Shown here one piece after another: positions 35,455 to 43,777 of a stretch of 64,000 nucleotides of DNA (within the stretch, counting starts at the first letter, position 1; each line of letters opens with the position of its first letter). Source of the DNA: Blautia faecis (GTDB lineage Bacteria > Bacillota > Clostridia > Lachnospirales > Lachnospiraceae); contig NZ_JAJCIA010000004.1 in the NCBI RefSeq assembly GCF_020554845.1, positions 100,932-164,931 of the forward strand, read 5' to 3'. A program made the translations under genes and the position numbers. The notes beneath the pieces are model-generated. The model saw only the letters and a program-made list of their open reading frames with translations, was not told the origin of the DNA and ran no database searches.

Positions 35455-36252
35455 TCAGACAATCCCTGCATTTAATGCCCCAAGTGCCGCTTTCTTGTCA
35501 GGGCTGCGCATTAAGGTCTCCCCGATCAGGACTGCATCTACTTTGTTTTCATATAATATACGGATATCCTCCGCTGTCTTAATACCACTTTCGGAAACAA
35601 ACACCGTATCAGCCGGTGCCATGTTCCGCAGTCTGATACTGTTTCCCATATCAACGGTAAAATCATGGAGATTCCGGTTGTTCACTCCCACGATTTTTGC
35701 TCCAAGATTCAAAGCACGGTCCACTTCCCACTGATCATGAGCTTCTACCAGAGCATCCAGTCCCAGCTCCTGTGCCAGTTCCCCAAAGGCTTTTAACTGG
35801 CTGTTATCAAGAATCGCACAAATCAGAAGTACAGCGGAAGCCCCAAATGCTTTTGCCTGGTAGAGCATGTACTCATCTACTGTAAAATCCTTTCGAAGCA
35901 CCGGAATATTCACTGCCTGGGAAATTTCCTGCAAATACCTGTCTGCGCCCTGGAAATAAAAGGGCTCTGTGAGGCAGGAGATTGCAGAAGCACCGGCCTG
36001 CTCATATTCCTTTGCAATGTCCAGATAAGGAAAATCTGGTGCGATCAATCCTTTTGAAGGAGATGCTTTTTTTACTTCACAGATGTAAGACATTCCCGGC
36101 TTTTTTAATGCCTCCAGAAAAGAGATTTTTTCCTCGGCATGTTTCGCCAGATCGGAATTCTGCTGTGAGATAAGTTCCCTTAATGGGAATTTAAATTTTT
36201 CCTCCGCAATACGCTCTTTTGTGCGCGCTGCTATCTCGTTTAAAATACTCAT
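35455..36252 (-). CDS. trpC: Indole-3-glycerol phosphate synthase
   Basis: A 265-residue enzyme starting MSILNEIAARTKERIAEEKF after AGGAG; an upstream in-frame start 16 codons earlier lacks a site. EVKKASPSKGLIAPDF carries the catalytic lysine and substrate phosphate contacts, with VLRKDFTVDEYML, EAHDQWEVDRAL and VGVNNRNLHDF further on. It closes the indole ring from CdRP. Confidence 0.97.
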   Translation of the reverse strand: MSILNEIAARTKERIAEEKFKFPLRELISQQNSDLAKHAEEKISFLEALKKPGMSYICEVKKASPSKGLIAPDFPYLDIAKEYEQAGASAISCLTEPFYFQGADRYLQEISQAVNIPVLRKDFTVDEYMLYQAKAFGASAVLLICAILDNSQLKAFGELAQELGLDALVEAHDQWEVDRALNLGAKIVGVNNRNLHDFTVDMGNSIRLRNMAPADTVFVSESGIKTAEDIRILYENKVDAVLIGETLMRSPDKKAALGALNAGIV

Positions 36253-36394
36253 TCTATCTCCTGTAAAACTCTCTGTGATGTCATTCTCTCTTGTCGTCAT
36301 CTTTATCCAAATGAGTTATATTGTTATTTTTTTCAGTGCTATTTTGTTTTGTGATGTGATTATTGTTATTTTTGTTATTATTTGTGTTTATTTT

Positions 36395-37408
36395 TCACTC
36401 CTGATTACTCTTTTGTATAAATTCTTCCAGTTTCTTCAGGGCAGCCCCGCTGTCAATCAGCTGCTCTGCCATCTTCACACCTGCTTCAATGGAAGCTGCT
36501 TTGCCTGCAATATAAAGTGCGGCACCAGCATTCAAGCAAACTGCATGACGTTTCGCACCTGTCTCTTTGCCTTCCAGAATTGCTTTTGTGATTTCGGCGT
36601 TCTCCTGCGGGGTTCCTCCCTGAAGCTCCTCTTTTGTGCAGCGCTCATAACCAAACTGCTCCGGAGTGAGTACATAGGATGTAAATTTGCCATCTTTGAT
36701 CTCGCATACAGAAGTCGGTGCACTCATGGAAATTTCATCCAGACTGTCCTGTCCGAAGACAACCATTCCTCTTGTTACTCCAAGATTTGCCATGACCTGC
36801 GCAAGAGGCTCAACAAGGGCTTCATCATAAACACCCATCAGCTCCATATTGGCGCCAGCCGGGTTGCTTAACGGTCCAAGAATATTAAATACAGTACGGA
36901 TTCCCAGCTCTTTACGGATTGGAGCCACATACTTCATTGCAATGTGATAGTTCTGTGCAAACAGGAAGCAGATTCCGATTTTTTCCAGAAGTTCCTGGCT
37001 TTTTTCCGGTGGAATTGTGATCTTAACGCCCAGAGCTTCCAGCACATCTGCGGCTCCGGATTTTGAAGAAGCAGCTCTGTTTCCATGCTTTGCTACCGGT
37101 ACACCTCCTGCTGCGATCACAAGGGAGGCAGTGGTGGAAATGTTAAAGGAATTGGAGCCGTCTCCACCAGTACCTACGATTTCCAGTACATCCATGTCAT
37201 GAAGCAGCTTGATGCAGTGTGCTCTCATGCCTGCCGCGGAAGCGGTAATCTCATCAATAGTTTCCCCTTTCAACGCCAGAGCAGTCAGATAGGCTGACAT
37301 TTGTACCGGAGTAGCTTTTCCGCTCATAATCTCGTCCATTACCTCTTCTGCTTCCAGATAGGTTAAGTTCTGTTTCTTCGATAATTTGATAATACTTTCT
37401 CTGATCAT
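36395..37408 (-). CDS. trpD: Anthranilate phosphoribosyltransferase
   Basis: A 337-residue enzyme starting [25 protein letters not shown] is 8 bases upstream. The PRPP loop [34 protein letters not shown] and the metal-binding DSLDEIS are present. It transfers phosphoribose to anthranilate. It is free-standing, not fused to TrpG. A foldback element separates it from trpG. Confidence 0.97.
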   Translation of the reverse strand: MIRESIIKLSKKQNLTYLEAEEVMDEIMSGKATPVQMSAYLTALALKGETIDEITASAAGMRAHCIKLLHDMDVLEIVGTGGDGSNSFNISTTASLVIAAGGVPVAKHGNRAASSKSGAADVLEALGVKITIPPEKSQELLEKIGICFLFAQNYHIAMKYVAPIRKELGIRTVFNILGPLSNPAGANMELMGVYDEALVEPLAQVMANLGVTRGMVVFGQDSLDEISMSAPTSVCEIKDGKFTSYVLTPEQFGYERCTKEELQGGTPQENAEITKAILEGKETGAKRHAVCLNAGAALYIAGKAASIEAGVKMAEQLIDSGAALKKLEEFIQKSNQE

Positions 37409-37465
37409 TTTTTCTGCTCCTCTCTGATGTTGTCCTTTATAAATTGTCAAATCTGACTTGCGCTT

Positions 37466-37631
37466 CCAGAGCGTGTTTGAAAAATCATTCCCGCAATCTG
37501 CACGCCCCACTTTGCGGTATATTTTGCCCGAATTCGGTTGCCGTAGCCCGCTACGGCGCCCTCATCCGGACAAAATCTCCCACAAATTGTGACGCACATC
37601 TTGCAGAAAGCCTTTTTCAAACACGCTCTAG
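37466..37631. mobile_element. CCAGAGC-ended foldback element, longest copy
   Basis: Inverted ends CCAGAGCGTGTTTGAAAAA and TTTTTCAAACACGCTCTAG bound about 165 bases. A perfect central hairpin (GCCGTAG CCCG CTACGGC) lies inside a longer imperfect stem. It has no coding capacity. It sits between trpG and trpD within the operon and its right end forms the last codons and stop of trpG. Deleted copies or remnants are at 16646, 23628, 58171 and 63689. Confidence 0.85.
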
Positions 37632-38186
37632 AAAATTCTCAATCATCTTCCTTCCATCGGGAGTCATAACAGACTCCGGATGAAACTGCACACCGTAAAC
37701 CGGATATTCCTTATGCTCCACTGCCATGATTTCTCCATCTTCTGCTCTGGCTGTCACAACCAGCTCCTCCGGAAGAGTCTCTTCTATTGCTGCCAGGGAA
37801 TGATATCTTGCTGCCGGGAACTTTTCCGGAAGTCCTTTAAACAGGACATTGGAACCGCACTGGATCATCTCATCTCTTTTCCCATGCTTCAGTTCTTTTG
37901 CATAGGAAACCACTCCGCCAAAGGCTTCGCAGATGCTCTGATGTCCCAGACACACACCCAGAATTGGGATTTTTCCAGCGAACTCTTTGATCACCGGAAT
38001 ACAGATGCCTGCCTCCTCCGGTCTTCCAGGACCCGGGGAAAGAACAATTGCTTCTGGTGCCAGCTTCTCTATTTCTCCCAGGGAAATTTCGTCATTTCGA
38101 ACCACCTGAATATCCGGATTAACGGACCCGATCAGCTGATACAGGTTATAGGAAAAGCTGTCGTAATTATCAATCAGTAAAATCAT
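37617..38186 (-). CDS. trpG: Anthranilate synthase component II (glutamine amidotransferase)
   Basis: A 189-residue class I glutamine amidotransferase starting MILLIDNYDSFSYNLYQLIG. Its ATG overlaps the trpE stop by four bases (ATGA). The catalytic cysteine is in GVCLGHQSI, the oxyanion loop in LSPGPGRPEEAG, and His/Glu in FHPESVMTPDG. It supplies ammonia to TrpE. The last four codons and stop (L-E-R-V-stop) are formed by the inverted end of the foldback element, so the native C-terminus has been replaced by a few residues. Confidence 0.97.
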   Translation of the reverse strand: MILLIDNYDSFSYNLYQLIGSVNPDIQVVRNDEISLGEIEKLAPEAIVLSPGPGRPEEAGICIPVIKEFAGKIPILGVCLGHQSICEAFGGVVSYAKELKHGKRDEMIQCGSNVLFKGLPEKFPAARYHSLAAIEETLPEELVVTARAEDGEIMAVEHKEYPVYGVQFHPESVMTPDGRKMIENFLERV

Positions 38187-39757
38187 TCTAATCCCTCCTC
38201 TGCCTGGCTGATGGCCCTTACCACCGCTCTTGCCTTGTTCTGGCACTCTTCAAATTCTTTTTCCGGTACGCTGTCTGCCACGATTCCGGCTCCCGACCGG
38301 ATGCAGATTTCGTCTTTTTTCTTATACACAAGCCGGATTGCAATGCACACATCCAGGTTTCCAGTGAAGTCCACATATCCGATGGCTCCTCCGTAAATGC
38401 CTCGTTTACTCTGCTCCAGTTCCTGAATGATCTGGCAGGCTCTGAATTTCGGTGCTCCTGACAGGGTTCCTGCCGGTAAGATTGCATCCACAGCATCAAG
38501 GGCATCCTTGCCATCTGCAATGGTTCCGGTAACGGTGGAGCCAAGATGCATAACGCAGGAATAACGCTCCACGGTCAGGTATTTTTCCACTTTTACGCTT
38601 CCAAGCCTGCTGATTTTTCCAATGTCATTCCTTCCAAGATCCACCAGCATGTTGTGCTCGGCAAGCTCTTTTTCATCCTGGAGAAGATCTGCTTCCAGAG
38701 CCTTGTCCTCCTGTGGAGTTTTTCCACGTGGCCTTGTTCCTGCAAGGGGAAAAGTACTCAGCTTACCATGCTCCAGCTTCGCCAGGGTTTCCGGTGATGC
38801 TCCGGCGATTTCGATGTCATCGCTGGAAAAATAAAACATATATGGGGATGGGTTCGTAGCTCTAAGCACTCTGTAGGTGTCAAACAGGCTGCCTGTGGCT
38901 TTTGCACGCATGGGATTTGATAAAACAACCTGGAAGATATCCCCCTCATGAATATAATGCTTGGCTTTTTCCACCATTTCACAATATTTCTCTTTTGGAA
39001 ACTGTGGTTTGATTTCTGACTGGAGACGGATTGGTGGGAACTCTTTTTTCTCACCTTTTTTTATAAGCTTTGTCATTTCTTCCAGTTTTTCACAGGCCTG
39101 TTTATAGGACTTATCCAGATTGTCTGTCATTACTCCTGTGATCAGAAGTACCTTCTGGCGGTAATGGTCAAATGCGATTACTTCGTTAAACAGCATCAGG
39201 TCCAGATCCCGGAAATCCTGCAGTTCTTCATCGGTCAGATCCAGCTTTGGTTCGCTGTATTTGATGTAATCATAGGAGAAATAGCCCACCAGACCACCGG
39301 TGAAGGTAGGCATGTTGTCCATCACAGGGCTTTTATACTGCTGGATGATTTTCCGGATAGCGTCACCTGGATGAGTAACCTGCATGACCGCTTCTGACTG
39401 TTTTTTTCCAATATGAAGGGCATCCGCTTTGTTCGTTTCCGCTTTGTTCGTTTCCGCTTTTCCAGTTTCCAAAGCATCCGTTTTCTTTTCAAACAATTCA
39501 TCCGTCCGTCGGATTCGCAGTGTCCCATCTGTACAGGTAATTTCCATAGAAGGGTCATATCCAAGAAAAGAATATCTGCCCCACACCTCGTTCTGACTGG
39601 CACTTTCCAGCAGATAGCAGTGGTGACTTGCCTTTTGCAAGATTCTCATCATCTCTACCGGTGTGTAACTGTCTGCATATAACTCTTTGCAGATGGGAAT
39701 TCTTTTGTAATCTCCCGCTGCTGCCATTTCCCTGATCTTATCAAATGCTGGATACAT
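38183..39757 (-). CDS. trpE: Anthranilate synthase component I
   Basis: A 524-residue chorismate-binding enzyme with GGGAGG before the ATG. The N-terminal LLESASQ holds the tryptophan feedback motif (LLES). The C-terminal domain has FQVVLSNPMRAKATGSLFD, GTRPRGKTPQEDKALEADLL, ILPAGTLSGAPKFRA and IRSGAGIVADSVPEKEFEE. It makes anthranilate from chorismate and ammonia. A linker near residues 100-115 carries short repeats (ETNKA) encoded by 15-bp units. It is the first structural gene, about 210 bases downstream of the T-box terminator. Confidence 0.97.
   Translation of the reverse strand: MYPAFDKIREMAAAGDYKRIPICKELYADSYTPVEMMRILQKASHHCYLLESASQNEVWGRYSFLGYDPSMEITCTDGTLRIRRTDELFEKKTDALETGKAETNKAETNKADALHIGKKQSEAVMQVTHPGDAIRKIIQQYKSPVMDNMPTFTGGLVGYFSYDYIKYSEPKLDLTDEELQDFRDLDLMLFNEVIAFDHYRQKVLLITGVMTDNLDKSYKQACEKLEEMTKLIKKGEKKEFPPIRLQSEIKPQFPKEKYCEMVEKAKHYIHEGDIFQVVLSNPMRAKATGSLFDTYRVLRATNPSPYMFYFSSDDIEIAGASPETLAKLEHGKLSTFPLAGTRPRGKTPQEDKALEADLLQDEKELAEHNMLVDLGRNDIGKISRLGSVKVEKYLTVERYSCVMHLGSTVTGTIADGKDALDAVDAILPAGTLSGAPKFRACQIIQELEQSKRGIYGGAIGYVDFTGNLDVCIAIRLVYKKKDEICIRSGAGIVADSVPEKEFEECQNKARAVVRAISQAEEGLE
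39426..39470. repeat. 15-bp tandem repeat in trpE linker
   Basis: Three units of about 15 bases (CCGCTTTGTTCGTTT twice, then a variant) encode repeated E-T-N/G-K-A in the linker between the two TrpE domains. Confidence 0.75.
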
Positions 39758-39810
39758 AGAGCACCTCCCGTTTTTTCTGAACTTTTACGATTCACCAAGT
39801 TCACAGCGAC

Positions 39811-39861
39811 TCACTTTGCCATGCATGCAAAAACATGATGGTTAAAAGCAAGAATTGTCAT
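39811..39861 (-). CDS. Candidate 16-codon leader peptide between T-box and trpE
   Basis: AAAGGAAG lies 5 bases before an ATG at 39861; the frame reads MTILAFNHHVFACMAK then TGA at 39811. It contains no tryptophan, so it is not a classical attenuator peptide. It lies between the T-box terminator and trpE, on any read-through transcript. It may be fortuitous. Confidence 0.35.
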   Translation of the reverse strand: MTILAFNHHVFACMAK

Positions 39862-39963
39862 ACAAACTTCCTTTATATGTCCTGCCGTAACTTTGTCCCA
39901 AAGAATATGCCTTGGCACGAAGTGTCTTTTATGTAATAGAAGGCTCTAACGAAATTTCTTATT

Positions 39964-40300
39964 ACGTAAAAAGACCCGTCCATGACAGAACTTCTATGTC
40001 TGTCAAGGACGGGTCTGGATAATCCACCCGCGGTGCCACCTTGATTCACGATACAAAAATCGTGCTCTTAACGGAATACCATCATATTCCTGACAACTGA
40101 CGTATGTCTTACGTCGCATCATACTTGGCTTATCAGCCGTTCCATGCGCCCTCAGCGGCCCATTTATCGAGCTATGGGAACCACTGCTTCTTCTCTACAG
40201 CCTCTTCCAAATAGCTCTTACAAACTGCATTACCATCCGGTTCTCAGCCTCCCGGACTCTCTGTGGGTGCACGATTGTTTTTATTTCCGCTTCAACGGTT
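39964..40300 (-). promoter_or_regulatory. Tryptophan T-box leader of the trp operon
   Basis: Read on the minus strand. The distal Stem I loop (AGAGAGTCCGGGAGGCTGAG) is followed by the specifier loop with TGG (complement of 40207-40209, in CTATTTGGAAGAG). The T-box sequence AAGGTGGCACCGCGGGTGG (40042-40024) follows. Next comes the terminator GACCCGTCC/GGACGGGTC with TTTTT (40016-39968). Uncharged tRNA-Trp would pair with UGG and the T-box bulge and prevent the terminator from forming. Thus tryptophan starvation turns on trpEGDCFBA. Confidence 0.95.
39968..40016 (-). terminator. T-box terminator
   Basis: GACCCGTCC and GGACGGGTC outer arms with an inner TGACAGA/TCTGTCA extension, followed by TTTTTACG on the minus strand. 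Confidence 0.93.
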
Positions 40301-40325
40301 TAGTTTGTTAAATTGATTTTTTATA

Positions 40326-40354
40326 TAAATAGCATATCAGAATTAAATTGTCAA
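40326..40354 (-). promoter_or_regulatory. trp operon promoter
   Basis: On the minus strand: TTGACA (40354-40349), 17 bases, TATTTA (40331-40326), placed just before the T-box leader. Confidence 0.7.
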
Positions 40355-40405
40355 GCATTTTTCGTAAAACTTTCCTTTTTAGGAAATTATTTTTTTTACG
40401 ATTTC

Positions 40406-41056
40406 TCATATTATTTCCTGCTCAATCTCTTCAATTGTGATTTTCTCAAATCCCCTGATCACATAGTCAGCTTCTGAAAGGATCTCTGGTTTCCCGATAC
40501 CAACTGCTCTCATCCCACCGGCATGGGCTGCCTTTATACCTGCTGCTGCATCCTCAAATACAATACAGTCACAGCCTGCAAGCCCCAAAGCAGCAGCTCC
40601 ATTCAGAAATACCTCTGGATCCGGCTTTGCCTTGGATACCTTGTTTCCATCTATGACTGCATCAAAGCTCTCAGACAGTTTCAGTTTTTCCAATATGAAA
40701 ACCGCATTTTTACTTGCTGAGCCAAGTGCTGTACGATACCCTTTTGCTCTGGCAGCTTCCAGAAATTCCTGGACACCTGGAAGAATATCCTTTTCACTTA
40801 ATGTCTGAAGATATTCCAGATATATTCCGTTTTTGCGGGTACAGTAATACTCTTTCTGGGCTTCCTCCATCTGCCTGTTTCCAATTTCCAGAATGATCTC
40901 AAATGAACGGTTCCGGCTGACTCCCTTCAACCGTTCATTGTCTTCTCTGGTAAAAGGGATTCCCAGCTCCTGCGCCAGTTCTTTCCAAGCAAGATAATGA
41001 TATCTGGCAGTATCTACGATTACCCCATCCAGATCAAATAACAGTCCTTTGTGCAT
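40406..41056 (-). CDS. pgmB: Beta-phosphoglucomutase
   Basis: A 216-residue HAD-family phosphosugar mutase starting MHKGLLFDLDGVIVDTARYH after AGAGGTG; an upstream in-frame start overlaps the GH3 gene. The nucleophile D-L-D-G-V block, the cap residues RLKGVSRNRSFEIILE (a beta-PGM signature), GSASKNA and FEDAAAGIKAA are present. It interconverts beta-glucose-1-phosphate and glucose-6-phosphate. As last gene of the rhamnoside locus it hints that a glycoside phosphorylase or glucose-containing substrate is involved, although no phosphorylase is encoded in the window. Confidence 0.93.
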   Translation of the reverse strand: MHKGLLFDLDGVIVDTARYHYLAWKELAQELGIPFTREDNERLKGVSRNRSFEIILEIGNRQMEEAQKEYYCTRKNGIYLEYLQTLSEKDILPGVQEFLEAARAKGYRTALGSASKNAVFILEKLKLSESFDAVIDGNKVSKAKPDPEVFLNGAAALGLAGCDCIVFEDAAAGIKAAHAGGMRAVGIGKPEILSEADYVIRGFEKITIEEIEQEII

Positions 41057-41073
41057 ATTTTTTTCACCTCTCG

Positions 41074-42792
41074 TCACATAAACCGTGCTCCCCACACCTC
41101 CTGGCACCAGGGATCCACAGGGCTTTTTCCATTGAAGCTGCTCTTTCCGATTATTTTCTCTACAACCGCATCAACACAGTAAGAGCTGGAAGAATAGCAG
41201 TTAATAAATGTACTGATAAACGGAACGTCTATCATATGATAGGGATTACAGAAGCTGATAAACATGGTGGGGATTTCTTTTGTATACCAGGGCTCATTTG
41301 CCGCCATCAGATCAATCCATTCAACCCTTCTTGTGGTGTGGTTGGAGCCGGTTGCAACGTTTGCAGCTACGATGGAAAGATCAAATTTTTCCTTCATCTC
41401 TTCGATTCCAGCGGTAAAAATTTCGCCTCGTTCCATAGTTGCATAGTCATACATGGATACGGTAAAACCAGCCTTGGACAGCGCATTTTTTAATAACTCC
41501 CCTACCGTTCCACCATCTCCAAATGCACCACTTTTTTCCTCTCCCAGAATGGTAAGACGGATTCTTTTTGTTCTGGCTGGGGAAATGGGAAGAAGCTTCT
41601 GGTTGTCTTTTACCAAAGTAATTGCTTTATCCGCACATTCTTTTGCCCAGTCAGCGTGCTCCTTACAGCCAATTACCAAAAGAGCTTCCTTTTCGGGTAC
41701 AAGTGTGTTGTTTTTCTGTTTTTCATGGAGCTTTAAGCTGGCTTTTAGTGCCAGCTGCCGCATAACTGCTTCGTCAATACGCTCCATGGTGATCCTTCCT
41801 TTTTCCAGATATTCCCTGATTCCGGCATAATCCTCATCTATGTTTTTGCAGAACAAAAGTACATCGGCACCACCCATCAAAGCCTTAGCAAGTGCTTCTT
41901 TTCGGGACATCATACCAGTGAAACCTACCATCGGAGTTGCATCCGTAGTAATCAGCCCTTCAAAGCCAAGCTGACCTCTTAACAGGTCTGTCATCAGATA
42001 GCGGTTCACAGATGCCGGAAGGATTTCTTCATCCTTTATTCCCGGACACATTTTCCTTGTCATTTCCGGTTGGAGAATATGTCCCACCATTACAGTTTTT
42101 ACCCCTTTTTCAATCAGCTTTCCATATACCCTTCCATATGTGGATTCCCATTTTTCCACAGATAAAGAATTTACTGTAGGAAGCAGATGCTGGTCTCTTT
42201 CATCCACTCCGTCTCCTGGAAAATGCTTGATACATGCAGCCATACCGGGATCTGCTTCCCGGATACCGTCAATATAGGCATCTGCCATAGTCAGCACCCG
42301 CTCTGGATCTGAACCGTAGGTTCTCACGTTTGTGATGGGATTTCTCCAGTTAAAATCAATATCCACGATAGGAGCAAAAGCCCAGTTACACCCAGTGGCT
42401 CCACCTTCCCATCCACAGATCATGCCCAGTCTTTTCGCCTGCTCTTTTTCATCTGTTGCAGCCACCTGAAGCTGTCTGCCAAAGAAGGTTCCGGAATCAG
42501 CCACGCCGTTTCCACCGCTTTCCAGATTGCAGGATAACAAAAGGGGAATCCTGCTTGTTTCCTGCATAACACGCTGGGCATTCTGGATTTCCAGGGCATT
42601 TCCGGAGCGGTACATAAATCCGCCCGGCTTATATTTCCTGATCATTTCCTTTAATTGTTCCTCATCTGTAATCATGTCTGTAAGGCAGAACAGCTGGCCG
42701 ATTTTTTCCTCCACGGACATGGATGCTAAGGTTTCTTTTACCCATTCAATATCTTTTTCAGAAAGATAAAATGGCTTTTCATTCAGCTTCAT
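41074..42792 (-). CDS. GH3 family glycoside hydrolase, NagZ-like
   Basis: A 572-residue GH3 protein without signal peptide. The catalytic domain covers residues 1-350. KHFPGDGVDERDQH (189-202) has the Asp-x-His dyad that acts as acid/base in beta-N-acetylglucosaminidases of GH3. The nucleophile is D284 in ITTDATP. A C-terminal (alpha/beta) domain follows (about 375-560). It would release non-reducing N-acetylhexosamine or a related beta-linked sugar in the cytoplasm. Beta-glucosidase or beta-xylosidase activity cannot be excluded. Its ATG overlaps the preceding esterase stop by four bases. Confidence 0.9.
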   Translation of the reverse strand: MKLNEKPFYLSEKDIEWVKETLASMSVEEKIGQLFCLTDMITDEEQLKEMIRKYKPGGFMYRSGNALEIQNAQRVMQETSRIPLLLSCNLESGGNGVADSGTFFGRQLQVAATDEKEQAKRLGMICGWEGGATGCNWAFAPIVDIDFNWRNPITNVRTYGSDPERVLTMADAYIDGIREADPGMAACIKHFPGDGVDERDQHLLPTVNSLSVEKWESTYGRVYGKLIEKGVKTVMVGHILQPEMTRKMCPGIKDEEILPASVNRYLMTDLLRGQLGFEGLITTDATPMVGFTGMMSRKEALAKALMGGADVLLFCKNIDEDYAGIREYLEKGRITMERIDEAVMRQLALKASLKLHEKQKNNTLVPEKEALLVIGCKEHADWAKECADKAITLVKDNQKLLPISPARTKRIRLTILGEEKSGAFGDGGTVGELLKNALSKAGFTVSMYDYATMERGEIFTAGIEEMKEKFDLSIVAANVATGSNHTTRRVEWIDLMAANEPWYTKEIPTMFISFCNPYHMIDVPFISTFINCYSSSSYCVDAVVEKIIGKSSFNGKSPVDPWCQEVWGARFM

Positions 42793-43736
42793 ACCGGCAT
42801 TCCTCCTGCCATCATCATTGCCTCAAATGGCGTTATTTCTTCCAACTCCAATGCAAAATGCTTTTGCATCCAGGCAGAAGCAAGCGGCACCCATTTCGCA
42901 GCATCGGGATAAATCTGGGAGCGTGCCTGTGCACTGGCCTGGGTGGAAAGACTTAAGCCATGTGGTCCTTCTTCAAAGATATGAAGCTCAAATGGAATTT
43001 TGTGGTCTGCCAGGGCATGTGCCATTCTCAGGCTGTGCTGCACCGGAACCATAGGATCTGCAGCCGTTGCCCACAGATACACTGGCGGTGTGTTTTCTGT
43101 CACATTAAGGGCCGGGCTGACTTCGCGCAGAATCTCATCCGATGCATTGGCAGTTCCAAGAAATGCCTGGTTGGAACCATCAAAAAATGCCTTATCTGTT
43201 GTATTTTCTTTCATGTACAGATAATCACTGAGACAGTATCCAAGAATGCATGCTGCCGGACGGAAAAAGCTGGCTGGTTTACCAAAATATTCCGTGATCA
43301 CCGGACGGTGCCAGTTTGTGATATACATGGCACAGTTGTGTGCACCTGCTGAAAAGCCGCACAAAACAATCTTATCTGTATCCACCAGCCATTCCTGTGC
43401 TTTTTCTCTGATTTTCAAAATTGCCAGGCCGATTTCTCTCATTTGCATGGGATGCTCGCATTCCGGTTTCCGGACCATGTCACGGAATCCGGTTTTAAAT
43501 GCTTCTTCCCCATAGGTGGAATACCGCAGTACGAAAGCATGATAGCCCATTGCGGCAAATGCCATTGCTACCGGCTCTCCTTCCCTGTCTGAGCAGGACA
43601 GGTAAGCACCGCCAGGACAGATCAGAACTGCCGGTCTTTTTCCACCATTCAGCATCTCTCTGGAATCATCCAGTACATAAGTTGTCAAAGTAACATCTGT
43701 TCTGTCTTTATATAAATAAATCACTTCTGATTTCAT
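42789..43736 (-). CDS. Alpha/beta hydrolase, carbohydrate acyl esterase-like
   Basis: A 315-residue cytoplasmic serine esterase starting MKSEVIYLYKDRTDVTLTTY; GGGGGA precedes the ATG. CPGGAYLSCSDREGEP supplies the oxyanion region and GFSAGAHN holds the nucleophile serine. ATAADPMVP carries the acid and EEGPHGLS the histidine. Relatives in hemicellulose loci remove acetyl or feruloyl groups from sugars. Its position between GH78 and GH3 genes supports an oligosaccharide deacylase; exact acyl group unknown. Confidence 0.88.
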   Translation of the reverse strand: MKSEVIYLYKDRTDVTLTTYVLDDSREMLNGGKRPAVLICPGGAYLSCSDREGEPVAMAFAAMGYHAFVLRYSTYGEEAFKTGFRDMVRKPECEHPMQMREIGLAILKIREKAQEWLVDTDKIVLCGFSAGAHNCAMYITNWHRPVITEYFGKPASFFRPAACILGYCLSDYLYMKENTTDKAFFDGSNQAFLGTANASDEILREVSPALNVTENTPPVYLWATAADPMVPVQHSLRMAHALADHKIPFELHIFEEGPHGLSLSTQASAQARSQIYPDAAKWVPLASAWMQKHFALELEEITPFEAMMMAGGMPV

Positions 43737-43777
43737 GCTAAATCCCCCGTTTTCATGTAAAATCACCTATTCTAAGA

